Source: an uncultured Eubacterium sp.
Lineage (GTDB): Bacteria; Bacillota_A; Clostridia; Lachnospirales; Lachnospiraceae
Length of the DNA stretch: 6,769 nucleotides
NCBI GenBank assembly: GCA_948560485.1
Contig: CAOXUF010000114.1
Location: 1-6,769 of the forward strand
Direction: 5' to 3'
Every line of letters begins with the position of its first letter. Positions within the stretch are counted from its first letter, which is position 1. The position numbers and the translations under genes are program-made. The notes under the pieces are model-generated. The model made no database searches, had not been told where the DNA came from, and saw nothing but the letters and a program-made list of their open reading frames with translations. Of the stretch, positions 1 to 6,202 are shown one piece after another.

Positions 1-97
1 ATACGCCCAAATACAATGCCAGCATTTTAGAGGTTATTGGAATCCGGTTATTCTCTATTAACTTCTCAACAATTTGAAGACCTCTTTCTGATAACAT
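1..97 (-). CDS. Helix-turn-helix regulator, 5' end only (probably PRD/BglG-type PTS regulator)
   Basis: Only the first 32 codons are in the window; the rest lies beyond the left edge. The start is ATG at 95-97, preceded by AGGAG at a 5-nt spacing. The translation begins MLSERGLQIVEKLIENN, then a segment ending SKMLALYLGV. An initial L-S/T-E-R, an amphipathic first helix, and an I-T-S-K-x-L-A-x-x-L-G-V recognition region are the usual opening of HTH_11/Mga-type winged helices at the N-terminus of PRD-containing PTS regulators and antiterminators. It starts 24 nt after the manA stop on the same strand, so it is probably the second gene of a manA operon. A sugar-responsive regulator would fit that place. 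The same HTH class also opens BirA and other regulators, and the domains that would settle the family are not visible. Confidence 0.6.
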   Translation of the reverse strand, partial: MLSERGLQIVEKLIENNRIPITSKMLALYLGV

Positions 98-121
98 TTT
101 TTCTCCTGCTTTCTTTTAAAT

Positions 122-1048
122 TTAACAGTAAGATACTATTACTGTCATATCTCCTTCAAAAAGGCATTCTTTTAATGATGCCGGTATTATAAAATGGTCG
201 CCTTTTTTTAATACCATATCCTGTACTTTTCCCCGTCCCTCTATAACACTGACATTTACAAATGGCTTTTCCATTTTATAACAATAACTTCCATGAATAT
301 CCCATTTTTCTAAACTATAAAAATCACAATCCACAAGCCTCTCACTAGTCATTCCCGGATACTTATTAACAACAATTTTCTGCTCATAATCTCTATGGGG
401 AGCAGCAATACAATCAATACTCTGCTGAATATGAAGCTCTCTTGGCTTTCCTTCCTGCCGTCTGTCATAATCATAGACACGATATGTCACATCACTGCTC
501 TGTTGCGTCTCAATTAACAATGTTCCACCTTTTATTGCATGCAGACATCCTGGATTAATCTGAAAAAAATCTCCCTTTTTAATTGGAATTTCTCTAATTA
601 ATTCCTTCCATCTCGCATTTATAATCATATCTTTTAATTCCTCATTATTCTGGGCATTGTGACCAATTACTATTGTGGCATCTTCTCTGCAGTCCAAAAT
701 ATACCAACACTCTGTTTTTCCCAATGAACCATTTTCATGTTCTGCTGCATATTTATCATCTGGATGAACCTGAATACTTAAATCATCCTCTGCACCTAAA
801 ATCTTTACTAAAAGAGGAAAAACCTGTCCCTTTATGTTGCCAAATAACTCTCTATGATTCTCAAAACACCAGGATAATGTCTTTCCCTTATGTGCACCAT
901 TTATTATTTTGCAATCCCCATTTTTATGCGCACTGATTCCCCAGCACTCACCAGCCTTATCTCCTGCATTTTCATATCCAAATTTTTTTAAGAGTTTTCC
1001 TCCCCATATTGCATCTTTAAAAACAGGTTCTAACATTAATACTTCCAT
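122..1048 (-). CDS. manA: Mannose-6-phosphate isomerase, class I (short Firmicutes type)
   Basis: This 308-residue cytoplasmic, zinc-dependent enzyme interconverts mannose-6-phosphate and fructose-6-phosphate, linking mannose uptake to glycolysis and supplying Man-6-P for sugar nucleotides. The length matches the short Bacillus-type ManA (about 315 aa). Visible motifs are the N-terminal EPVFKDAIWGG; QVHPDD with Q93 and H95; ECWYI with E113; and GCLHAIKGGTLLIE with H170. The Q/H/E/H set forms the metal site of the cupin fold. The segment TYRVYDYDR (188-196) carries R190, a conserved active-site arginine. The C-terminal part (about 225-308) is the second cupin-like half. ATG at 1046-1048 is chosen over the in-frame Met at residue 5 because AGGAGG lies 5 nt upstream of it. 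The gene is divergent from the DUF885 gene and lies 24 nt ahead of the HTH regulator. Family assignment is firm. Confidence 0.95.
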   Translation of the reverse strand: MEVLMLEPVFKDAIWGGKLLKKFGYENAGDKAGECWGISAHKNGDCKIINGAHKGKTLSWCFENHRELFGNIKGQVFPLLVKILGAEDDLSIQVHPDDKYAAEHENGSLGKTECWYILDCREDATIVIGHNAQNNEELKDMIINARWKELIREIPIKKGDFFQINPGCLHAIKGGTLLIETQQSSDVTYRVYDYDRRQEGKPRELHIQQSIDCIAAPHRDYEQKIVVNKYPGMTSERLVDCDFYSLEKWDIHGSYCYKMEKPFVNVSVIEGRGKVQDMVLKKGDHFIIPASLKECLFEGDMTVIVSYC

Positions 1049-1089
1049 ATCTGCCTCCTAATTTTTTGAAAGATTAATACTCTATTCTC

Positions 1090-1119
1090 TAAATACTTTT
1101 TCATTATTTTTCCGTACAA
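1090..1119 (-). promoter_or_regulatory. Candidate sigma-A promoter of manA
   Basis: Reading the minus strand, TTGTAC (1119-1114) is followed after 18 nt by TATTTA (1095-1090), giving a start near 1083 and a leader of about 35 nt before the manA ribosome binding site. Both boxes deviate from consensus and the region is very AT-rich, so this is only a best candidate. The hexamer AATACT occurs twice (1076-1081 and 1092-1097, plus-strand reading), once across the -10 box and once near the predicted start, which may be chance. Confidence 0.35.
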
Positions 1120-1155
1120 AAATTTTAATTATTGTAACATATTTAAAGAAAATAT

Positions 1156-1190
1156 CATACATTTACTTTTTGCTTTATATTTTATATTAA
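1156..1190 (+). promoter_or_regulatory. Candidate promoter region of the DUF885 gene (sigma-E-like -10 or weak sigma-A)
   Basis: Two readings are possible. CATACATT at 1156-1163 closely resembles the sporulation sigma-E -10 consensus (CATACAnT), with ACATATT at 1137-1143 as a partial -35 match, but the 12-nt gap is shorter than the usual 14 or so. Alternatively TTTACT (1162-1167) and TATTAA (1185-1190) with 17-nt spacing form a weak sigma-A promoter, which would leave only about 15 nt of leader. Neither is decisive. Confidence 0.3.
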
Positions 1191-1210
1191 TAACCTTTTG
1201 GAGATTTCCA

Positions 1211-3019
1211 ATGAATCGTTTTGCTTTTATTTCAAAAATCAACAAAAGAATTTTATTATTAATTTCTTTTCTGGTTATTTTTGCTTTCTCTGTTTTAGCA
1301 CTTGTTTTATCATCTTCTAATAAACCTGCAACAAGAAATTACACAAATAACACACAATATAGCTTTGACCAATATTCCAACGAATTGTTTTCATCACAAC
1401 TTTCCGGAGACTGGTTAAGCCTGCATTTTTATTTAGAACATCCTGAAGAATGGGATCTGGATACATCCACTCCTACTCTCGGCGAATATAACTATCAGTC
1501 TATGCAGGAAAGTCAGAATTATTACATAAACCAAATCAATTATTTAAAGTCATTGAATTATAAAGAACTTTATCCTAGTCAGCAATTAACATATGATACA
1601 CTTATGAGTTCTTTTTCCTCACAACTGGATTTTGGTGACCTGTGTCTCTGCTCACAGACATTAAGCCCAACAACCGGACTGCAGGCACAACTTCCAATAT
1701 TATTATCTGAATACGCTTTTAACACACAAAAAGATATAGAAAATTATCTAATTCTTTTATCTCAACTAAAGGGCTATTTTGAAAAGATTTGTAATTTTCA
1801 AATATTAAAAGCCCAAAACAACAGTTTTATCAGTACATTTTGTTGTGACAAAATTATTAATCAATGTTCCGACTTTATTGCCGAAAAGAATATAAAGAAT
1901 AATCTTCTTTATTCCTCTTTTGAAAGCCGAATTTCTTCTACAGACTTTTTATCCGGCAGCGAAAAAGACGAATACATTAATAAGAACGCTGCCTTATTGG
2001 AGAGCAGTGTTATTCCTGCTTACCAGCTAATTATTTCCACATTATCAGACCTGAAACTAAAAGGATTCTGCAAAAATGAAGAAGGTCTTTGTAAATTGGA
2101 GAATGGAAAAGCCTACTACGAATATCTTGTACGCTCATATACAGGAAGTTCCAAAAATGTTCTGGAACAAAAAGCAATGATACAGAACCAGTTGGCTAAA
2201 GATATGCGGACAATGTATTCTTTACTGAATGTCTCTCCGGAAATAGAAGAAAAACTGTCATCCATAAAAGAAAACAAAGACAAACCGGAAGACATACTAA
2301 ACCGGTTGAGTAAAAAAGCCGCAAAAGATTTCCCTGTGGAAGAAAACTATCCATTTCATGTAAAGTATGTTGATAAAAGTCTGGAAAAACATTTAAGTCC
2401 GGCATTCTACATGTCCCCTCCTATCGACAGTGACAGTAAGAATATGATTTACATTAATAATGCCTCTCCAAATTCAAGCCAGAGTCTTTTTACAACACTC
2501 GCACATGAAGGCATCCCCGGACATATGTTCCAGTCAAACTTTTTTGCTGACACAGATCCTTTACCTATCCGCCATCTATTAAACTTTGGTGGTTATTCTG
2601 AAGGATGGGCAACATATACAGAACTCTTATCATATCACTATGAATATGACGATAACCAGCTGGCAAACGCCCAAGCCTGCAATTCTTCATACTCTTTAGC
2701 ATTATACTCTTTGTGCGATATCGGAGTAAACTTTGAAGGCTGGAGCAGAAAAGACACAATTAAATTTTTATCACACTACAGCATAGAAGATGAAAATGTA
2801 TGCAATTCTATTTACGAAGCTGTTATTGAGGAACCTGCCAATTATCTCCAATACTATGTTGGGTATCTGGAAATTGTAGAATTAAAAAACAAAGTTATGG
2901 AGAAATATGGTTCTCACTTTAATCTAAAAAGATTTCACACTGCATTTTTGGCCATGGGACCTACATCTTTCGACGTAGCAGAAAAGTGGATCTGTTTCTT
3001 CTATGAACAATATAAATAG
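1211..3019 (+). CDS. DUF885 family protein, predicted membrane-anchored zinc metallopeptidase
   Basis: This 602-residue protein has a basic start (NKR at 11-13) and a hydrophobic stretch at about 13-35, so it is exported or anchored in the membrane with most of the chain outside. There is no lipobox cysteine. The C-terminal half shows DUF885 hallmarks: HEGIPGH at 432-438 (H432, E433, H438, a gluzincin-like HExxxGH variant), SEGWATY at 463-469 (E464, the likely third metal ligand), a QYYVGYLEI segment (547-555) and FHTAFLAMG (575-583). The family belongs to the peptidase-MA-like group, and few members have been tested, so the substrate is unknown. The ATG at 1211 has GGAG 7 nt upstream. Twelve cysteines (for example 145, 147, 211, 212, 219) are unusual for a Gram-positive exported protein. 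It is monocistronic, divergent from manA and convergent with fruK. The family call is firm; peptidase activity is inferred from the motifs. Confidence 0.88.
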   Translation: MNRFAFISKINKRILLLISFLVIFAFSVLALVLSSSNKPATRNYTNNTQYSFDQYSNELFSSQLSGDWLSLHFYLEHPEEWDLDTSTPTLGEYNYQSMQESQNYYINQINYLKSLNYKELYPSQQLTYDTLMSSFSSQLDFGDLCLCSQTLSPTTGLQAQLPILLSEYAFNTQKDIENYLILLSQLKGYFEKICNFQILKAQNNSFISTFCCDKIINQCSDFIAEKNIKNNLLYSSFESRISSTDFLSGSEKDEYINKNAALLESSVIPAYQLIISTLSDLKLKGFCKNEEGLCKLENGKAYYEYLVRSYTGSSKNVLEQKAMIQNQLAKDMRTMYSLLNVSPEIEEKLSSIKENKDKPEDILNRLSKKAAKDFPVEENYPFHVKYVDKSLEKHLSPAFYMSPPIDSDSKNMIYINNASPNSSQSLFTTLAHEGIPGHMFQSNFFADTDPLPIRHLLNFGGYSEGWATYTELLSYHYEYDDNQLANAQACNSSYSLALYSLCDIGVNFEGWSRKDTIKFLSHYSIEDENVCNSIYEAVIEEPANYLQYYVGYLEIVELKNKVMEKYGSHFNLKRFHTAFLAMGPTSFDVAEKWICFFYEQYK

Positions 3020-3047
3020 CGGAATACCTTAAAGGTATTCCGCCTTT
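3019..3047. terminator. Bidirectional hairpin terminator between DUF885 gene and fruK
   Basis: A perfect 10-bp stem (3019-3028 with 3034-3043, GCGGAATACC and its complement) encloses a TTAAA loop. It starts at the last base of the DUF885 stop codon and ends 24 nt before the fruK stop. The tail is T-rich but short on both sides (CCTTTAAAA on plus, GCTATTTATATT on minus), so it may serve both convergent genes with moderate efficiency. Confidence 0.75.
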
Positions 3048-3067
3048 AAAATATCACAATTCATATT

Positions 3068-3979
3068 CTAATCTAACTGAAACACCTTCCCCAAATCCTG
3101 TACATCTTTTTTGGTTGCTAATCCTTCATGAAATGCACTGGCACTTCCTGTAAGAAGTCCTCTTCTAAACGCTTCTTTATAGTCTCCTGTTTCTAAATAT
3201 CCTGCAATAAATCCTGCTACCATAGAATCACCGGCACCCACAGAGTTTTTAACTTGTCCATCTGGAGACGGACTCATATAAACCTGTCCATCTTCTGCAA
3301 CAAGCACAGCACCTTCTCCCGCCATAGAGACAAGCACATTCCTTGCCCCCTTCTGTTGCATTTTCTTTGCATAAGGTACTACCTCTTCCCTTGTTTTTAA
3401 CTCTACACCATAAATCTCACCCAATTCATAATTATTTGGTTTTATAAAAAATGGTTTATATTTTAATACATTTACCAATAGATCCTTTGTAGCATCCACA
3501 GCAATTTTAATTTCTTTGTTTTGAAGATAATTCATAATATCGCTATACATATTCTCCGGCAAAACACTTGGAATACTTCCTGCGAGCACTAAAATATCTC
3601 CATTCTGTAATTTATCCAGCTTGCTATAAAGACGGTCAATATCTTCGTTCTTAATTACCGGACCCATACCATTAATTTCGCTCTCCTGTTTTGAACGAAC
3701 CTTAATATTTATTCTGCTGATTCCCTGTTTCACTTTTATAAATTCAGCATTCACACCATTCTTCTCTAACATTTCCTGAATATGCTCTCCGGTAAACCCT
3801 GCCAGAAAACCCAGCGCCGTATTTTGAAATCCCAGATTACTAAGGACCATAGATACATTAATACCTTTTCCTCCGGGAAACATCAACTCTTTCGATGTTC
3901 TATTAACCCTCCCCTGTTGAAAGTCCTCCACGGTAACAATATAATCAATTGAGGGGTTAAAGGTAACTGTGTATATCAT
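3068..3979 (-). CDS. fruK: 1-phosphofructokinase (PfkB/ribokinase family)
   Basis: This 303-residue cytoplasmic kinase phosphorylates fructose-1-phosphate, the product of PTS fructose uptake, to fructose-1,6-bisphosphate using ATP. Motifs in order are TFNPSIDY (6-13, substrate side), PGGKGINVS (35-43, PfkB signature 1), ESEINGMGP (99-107, typical of the FruK branch), KPNNYELGEIYG (180-191), and NSVGAGDSMVAGF (245-257, signature 2 with the anion hole GAGD and catalytic base D251). Length is normal for the family. The start ATG at 3977-3979 is preceded by AGGAGG at 4 nt. FruK usually sits in a fruR-fruK-fruA operon; here neither partner is adjacent, and it lies 80 nt downstream of the SpmB-like gene on the same strand with no terminator evident between them. 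Tagatose-6-phosphate kinase (LacC) is the main alternative within the same subfamily. Confidence 0.88.
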   Translation of the reverse strand: MIYTVTFNPSIDYIVTVEDFQQGRVNRTSKELMFPGGKGINVSMVLSNLGFQNTALGFLAGFTGEHIQEMLEKNGVNAEFIKVKQGISRINIKVRSKQESEINGMGPVIKNEDIDRLYSKLDKLQNGDILVLAGSIPSVLPENMYSDIMNYLQNKEIKIAVDATKDLLVNVLKYKPFFIKPNNYELGEIYGVELKTREEVVPYAKKMQQKGARNVLVSMAGEGAVLVAEDGQVYMSPSPDGQVKNSVGAGDSMVAGFIAGYLETGDYKEAFRRGLLTGSASAFHEGLATKKDVQDLGKVFQLD

Positions 3980-4059
3980 CCTGCCTCCTAACGTCTTTTT
4001 ATAATCATTTATTTATATAGTTTCTTTAAATCTTAATCTCTATTCAAAATATAAAATAA

Positions 4060-4584
4060 TTATATTAAATTTGCAAGTATTACACTGGCTGCTGTGCCTG
4101 CAATTGTCGCCAAAATTGCACCAGGAAGTGTCCATCGTGTTCTCGTTACCTTTGCTGTCAGATAATAAACAGACATTGTATAAAACACCGTCTCTGTACA
4201 ACTCAACATTAAAGATGTAACTTTTCCTAAGTATGAATCCGGACCGTAAGACTTAAAAATATCTAATACCATACCTGTCGCTGCTGAAGATGAAAAAATC
4301 TTAACAATCGTTACCGGCATTAACTCTCCCGGAAACCCTATCTGGTCTGTTACCTTCCCAACCTGCTGTCCTAGAAATTCCATAAATCCTGATTCCCTGA
4401 GTACCCCCACTGCTACCATTAATCCAATTAATGTAGGCATCACCTTTATAACAGTCTTTAATCCCCCTGTTGCACCTTCAACGAAATCATCATATACATT
4501 TCTTTTTTTTGCAACACCGTATATTACAATAAACAACATAATTCCCGGTATAATAAAAGACGATATTGTCACAAATACTGACAT
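4060..4584 (-). CDS. spmB: SpmB-like spore maturation protein (nucleoside-recognition/GATE domain)
   Basis: This 174-residue integral membrane protein is close in length to Bacillus SpmB (about 178). SpmA and SpmB are needed for full spore core dehydration; their molecular activity is unsettled, and the domain is shared with nucleoside-type transporters. Features are TM segments at about 4-23, 46-62, 88-108 and 152-172; VYDDFVEGA at 30-38; PTLIGLMVAV at 50-59; YGPDSYLG at 113-120; and TETVFYTMSVYY at 130-141, all characteristic of SpmB. The block at 94-105 reads VKIFSSSAATGM, where Bacillus-type proteins have an R-P-I-S-G core, so this member is divergent. The start ATG at 4582-4584 follows AGGGGG. 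No spmA is adjacent: the upstream neighbour is an antiporter closed by a terminator. The downstream gene is fruK after 80 nt. The fold assignment is good; a role in sporulation is inferred. Confidence 0.82.
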   Translation of the reverse strand: MSVFVTISSFIIPGIMLFIVIYGVAKKRNVYDDFVEGATGGLKTVIKVMPTLIGLMVAVGVLRESGFMEFLGQQVGKVTDQIGFPGELMPVTIVKIFSSSAATGMVLDIFKSYGPDSYLGKVTSLMLSCTETVFYTMSVYYLTAKVTRTRWTLPGAILATIAGTAASVILANLI

Positions 4585-4605
4585 ACTTTCCCCCTGATAT
4601 TTGGA

Positions 4606-4634
4606 TAAATAGTGCCTGCACTAAAAAAATACAA
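4606..4634 (-). promoter_or_regulatory. Candidate spmB promoter with an internal palindrome
   Basis: On the minus strand TTGTAT (4634-4629) and TATTTA (4611-4606) are separated by exactly 17 nt, giving a start near 4599. The palindrome TAGTGC-AG-GCACTA (4623-4610) fills the second half of the spacer and runs into the -10 box, a typical position for a repressor operator. No sigma-E, sigma-F or sigma-G type boxes are evident upstream of spmB. The promoter is needed because a strong terminator (4663-4692) cuts off transcription from the antiporter gene. Confidence 0.45.
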
Positions 4635-4662
4635 ACACAACCGCTATTACAAATATATGGTG

Positions 4663-4692
4663 AAAAAAAAAACCTATGACTTTACACAGGTT
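4663..4692 (-). terminator. Rho-independent terminator of the antiporter gene
   Basis: Reading the minus strand, AACCTGTG (4692-4685) pairs with CATAGGTT (4678-4671) through eight pairs including one G-U, around the loop TAAAGT. A run of T follows immediately (4670-4663, ten T in total counting two in the stem). It begins 9 nt after the antiporter stop codon, so this is a classical intrinsic terminator. Confidence 0.9.
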
Positions 4693-4701
4693 CTTTTCTC
4701 T

Positions 4702-6048
4702 CTATTTTTTAGGTTTATATCTATTATACTCCGCTCTTTCTTCGTAGTTATTTACCAACTTACTTTCAATTGGATTATCTGTACCGCTCGCTTCCTTTCT
4801 CATAAACACCGGTTTTAGAATAATTGGTGTTAATATCGTAGTGACAATTACGACAATAATTACCGGTGCGACAATCTCTGAACTCATCAGCCCCGCCTCT
4901 ATGCCTTTATTGGCTACGATTAATGCAACTTCTCCACGCGATACCATTCCTACACCGATTCTGAAACATTGGTAATTTTTATATCCACATGCCTTTGCCC
5001 CCAGTCCACAGCCAACCACTTTTGTTAAAATCGCAACGATTGTCAAAACCACTGCATAAATTACTACCAAAAGTCCCATATGCATGACTGCCTCTCCATC
5101 TACTTTCAAACCAATGCTTGCAAAAAATATCGGACTTAAAAGCATATAAGCAATTACATCAAATTTTGATGCCACAAACTGATCTTTCTGTGTCATGGAA
5201 ATAATGACACCTGCAAAAAAAGCTCCTGTGATATCTGCCACACCAAAGAGGCTTTCCGCTGCAAAAGCCATAATCAGACAAATAACAAATGCCATAATCG
5301 CATGTCTGTGTTTTCCTTTTCCGTCATGCTCACACCACGTCTTATATAATTTGTATATAACAAATCCAAAAACGCCGACAAAGACAAAAAACAATAATAT
5401 CTTTAATAGCACCATTCCAAGAGGCGTTGTCTCTGCCCCCTCTTTCGGACTTCCACCTAAACTAATTACAATCGTTAATGCTACGATGCCAAGAATATCA
5501 TCAATAATTGCCGCTCCCAGTATCGCATTACCAGATGCAGTCTTTAATTTTCCCATCTCCTGCAAGGTTTCAACAGTAATACTTACGGATGTTGCTGTCA
5601 GTATTACACCTACAAACACCGCCTGCATGAATACGGAAGAAGTATCTGCCTGCTGTATCCATCCTGCCTGAAGAAACCAGTAAGTAAACGCTGCTCCGCC
5701 TATCAACGGTACAATAACACCTGATACTGCAATAATAAATGATGCTAATCCGCACTTCTTCAATTCCTTTATATCTGTCTCCAGACCGGCACAGAACATC
5801 AATACAATAACCCCTATCTCTGCCAGGTTATTAATAAAAGATGTCTGATAAAGTGTCAAATCCACTAATTGAAAACTGCCAATATGAACTCCCGATAATA
5901 GATTTCCCAGTATCGCCGGTCCTAAAACCAGTCCTGCCAACAATGCTCCAACAACCTGCGGCATATGAAACCTCTTTGTTACCAGTCCAAAAACTTTAGT
6001 ACTGGCTAAAATCAATGCAAGCTGCCACAAATATCCATACTTTTCCAT
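4702..6048 (-). CDS. Cation:proton antiporter, CPA2 family (Na+/H+ or K+/H+ exchanger, NapA/KefB-like)
   Basis: This 448-residue polytopic membrane protein is predicted to exchange Na+ or K+ for protons, serving pH and ion homeostasis. About 12-13 hydrophobic segments run from residue 6 to about 411, followed by a charged cytoplasmic tail of about 37 residues with no RCK/TrkA nucleotide-binding domain. CPA2 landmarks are MPQVVGALLAGLVLGP (29-44); MFCAGLETD (84-92); LTATSVSITVETLQEMGKL (150-168); IIDDILGI (181-188) with the aspartate pair D183-D184 typical of electrogenic NapA-like members; ADITGAFFAGV (271-281); SPIFFASIGLK (305-315); and GMVSRGEVALIVA (367-379). The start ATG at 6046-6048 has GAGGA about 8 nt upstream. 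It is transcribed from a strong promoter at 6144-6172 and ended by its own terminator, so it is probably monocistronic. Ion specificity cannot be read from the sequence. Confidence 0.9.
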   Translation of the reverse strand: MEKYGYLWQLALILASTKVFGLVTKRFHMPQVVGALLAGLVLGPAILGNLLSGVHIGSFQLVDLTLYQTSFINNLAEIGVIVLMFCAGLETDIKELKKCGLASFIIAVSGVIVPLIGGAAFTYWFLQAGWIQQADTSSVFMQAVFVGVILTATSVSITVETLQEMGKLKTASGNAILGAAIIDDILGIVALTIVISLGGSPKEGAETTPLGMVLLKILLFFVFVGVFGFVIYKLYKTWCEHDGKGKHRHAIMAFVICLIMAFAAESLFGVADITGAFFAGVIISMTQKDQFVASKFDVIAYMLLSPIFFASIGLKVDGEAVMHMGLLVVIYAVVLTIVAILTKVVGCGLGAKACGYKNYQCFRIGVGMVSRGEVALIVANKGIEAGLMSSEIVAPVIIVVIVTTILTPIILKPVFMRKEASGTDNPIESKLVNNYEERAEYNRYKPKK

Positions 6049-6143
6049 GATGTTTTCCTCTTTCTATGTACCCTGCTGTCCTTATATTAAATGCATAAAT
6101 AATAAAATGTTTACAGATAGTTTCTTTTTTCACAGCCCGATTC

Positions 6144-6172
6144 ATAATAGCACCATCTTACCCCAAATTCAA
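6144..6172 (-). promoter_or_regulatory. Sigma-A promoter of the antiporter gene
   Basis: On the minus strand TTGAAT (6172-6167) and TATTAT (6149-6144) are separated by exactly 17 nt, near consensus in both boxes. Transcription would start near 6137, leaving an 89-nt leader before the antiporter ATG. This is the best promoter in the window and shows that the gene does not depend on the upstream ECF gene, after which no terminator hairpin is visible. Confidence 0.75.
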
Positions 6173-6202
6173 TTAATTTTATTCAGCTTTATCTTTGTTT
6201 TT

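Noticed and set aside
3980..4059. Promoter for fruK in the 80-nt gap after spmB
   Set aside because: TTGAAT and TATATA-like boxes exist, but their spacing of more than 20 nt is outside the functional range; other pairs are no better than random AT-rich sequence.
4612..4818. 68-codon plus-strand open frame across the antiporter terminator
   Set aside because: It runs through the terminator hairpin and the 3' end of the antiporter gene on the opposite strand; there is no ribosome binding site and the translation is K/F/Y-rich AT noise.
5195..5671. 158-codon open frame on the plus strand within the antiporter gene
   Set aside because: It lies fully antisense to strongly conserved CPA2 coding sequence, has no good ribosome binding site, and its translation is a low-complexity P/T/I-rich shadow.
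5989..6145. 52-codon upstream open frame in the antiporter leader starting at the ATG at 6143-6145 (minus strand)
   Set aside because: Its ATG overlaps the -10 box, so it would lie upstream of the predicted transcript start, and it lacks a Shine-Dalgarno sequence.
6172..6202. Terminator after the ECF gene
   Set aside because: No stable hairpin with a T-run is present between the stop codon and the antiporter promoter; readthrough is possible.
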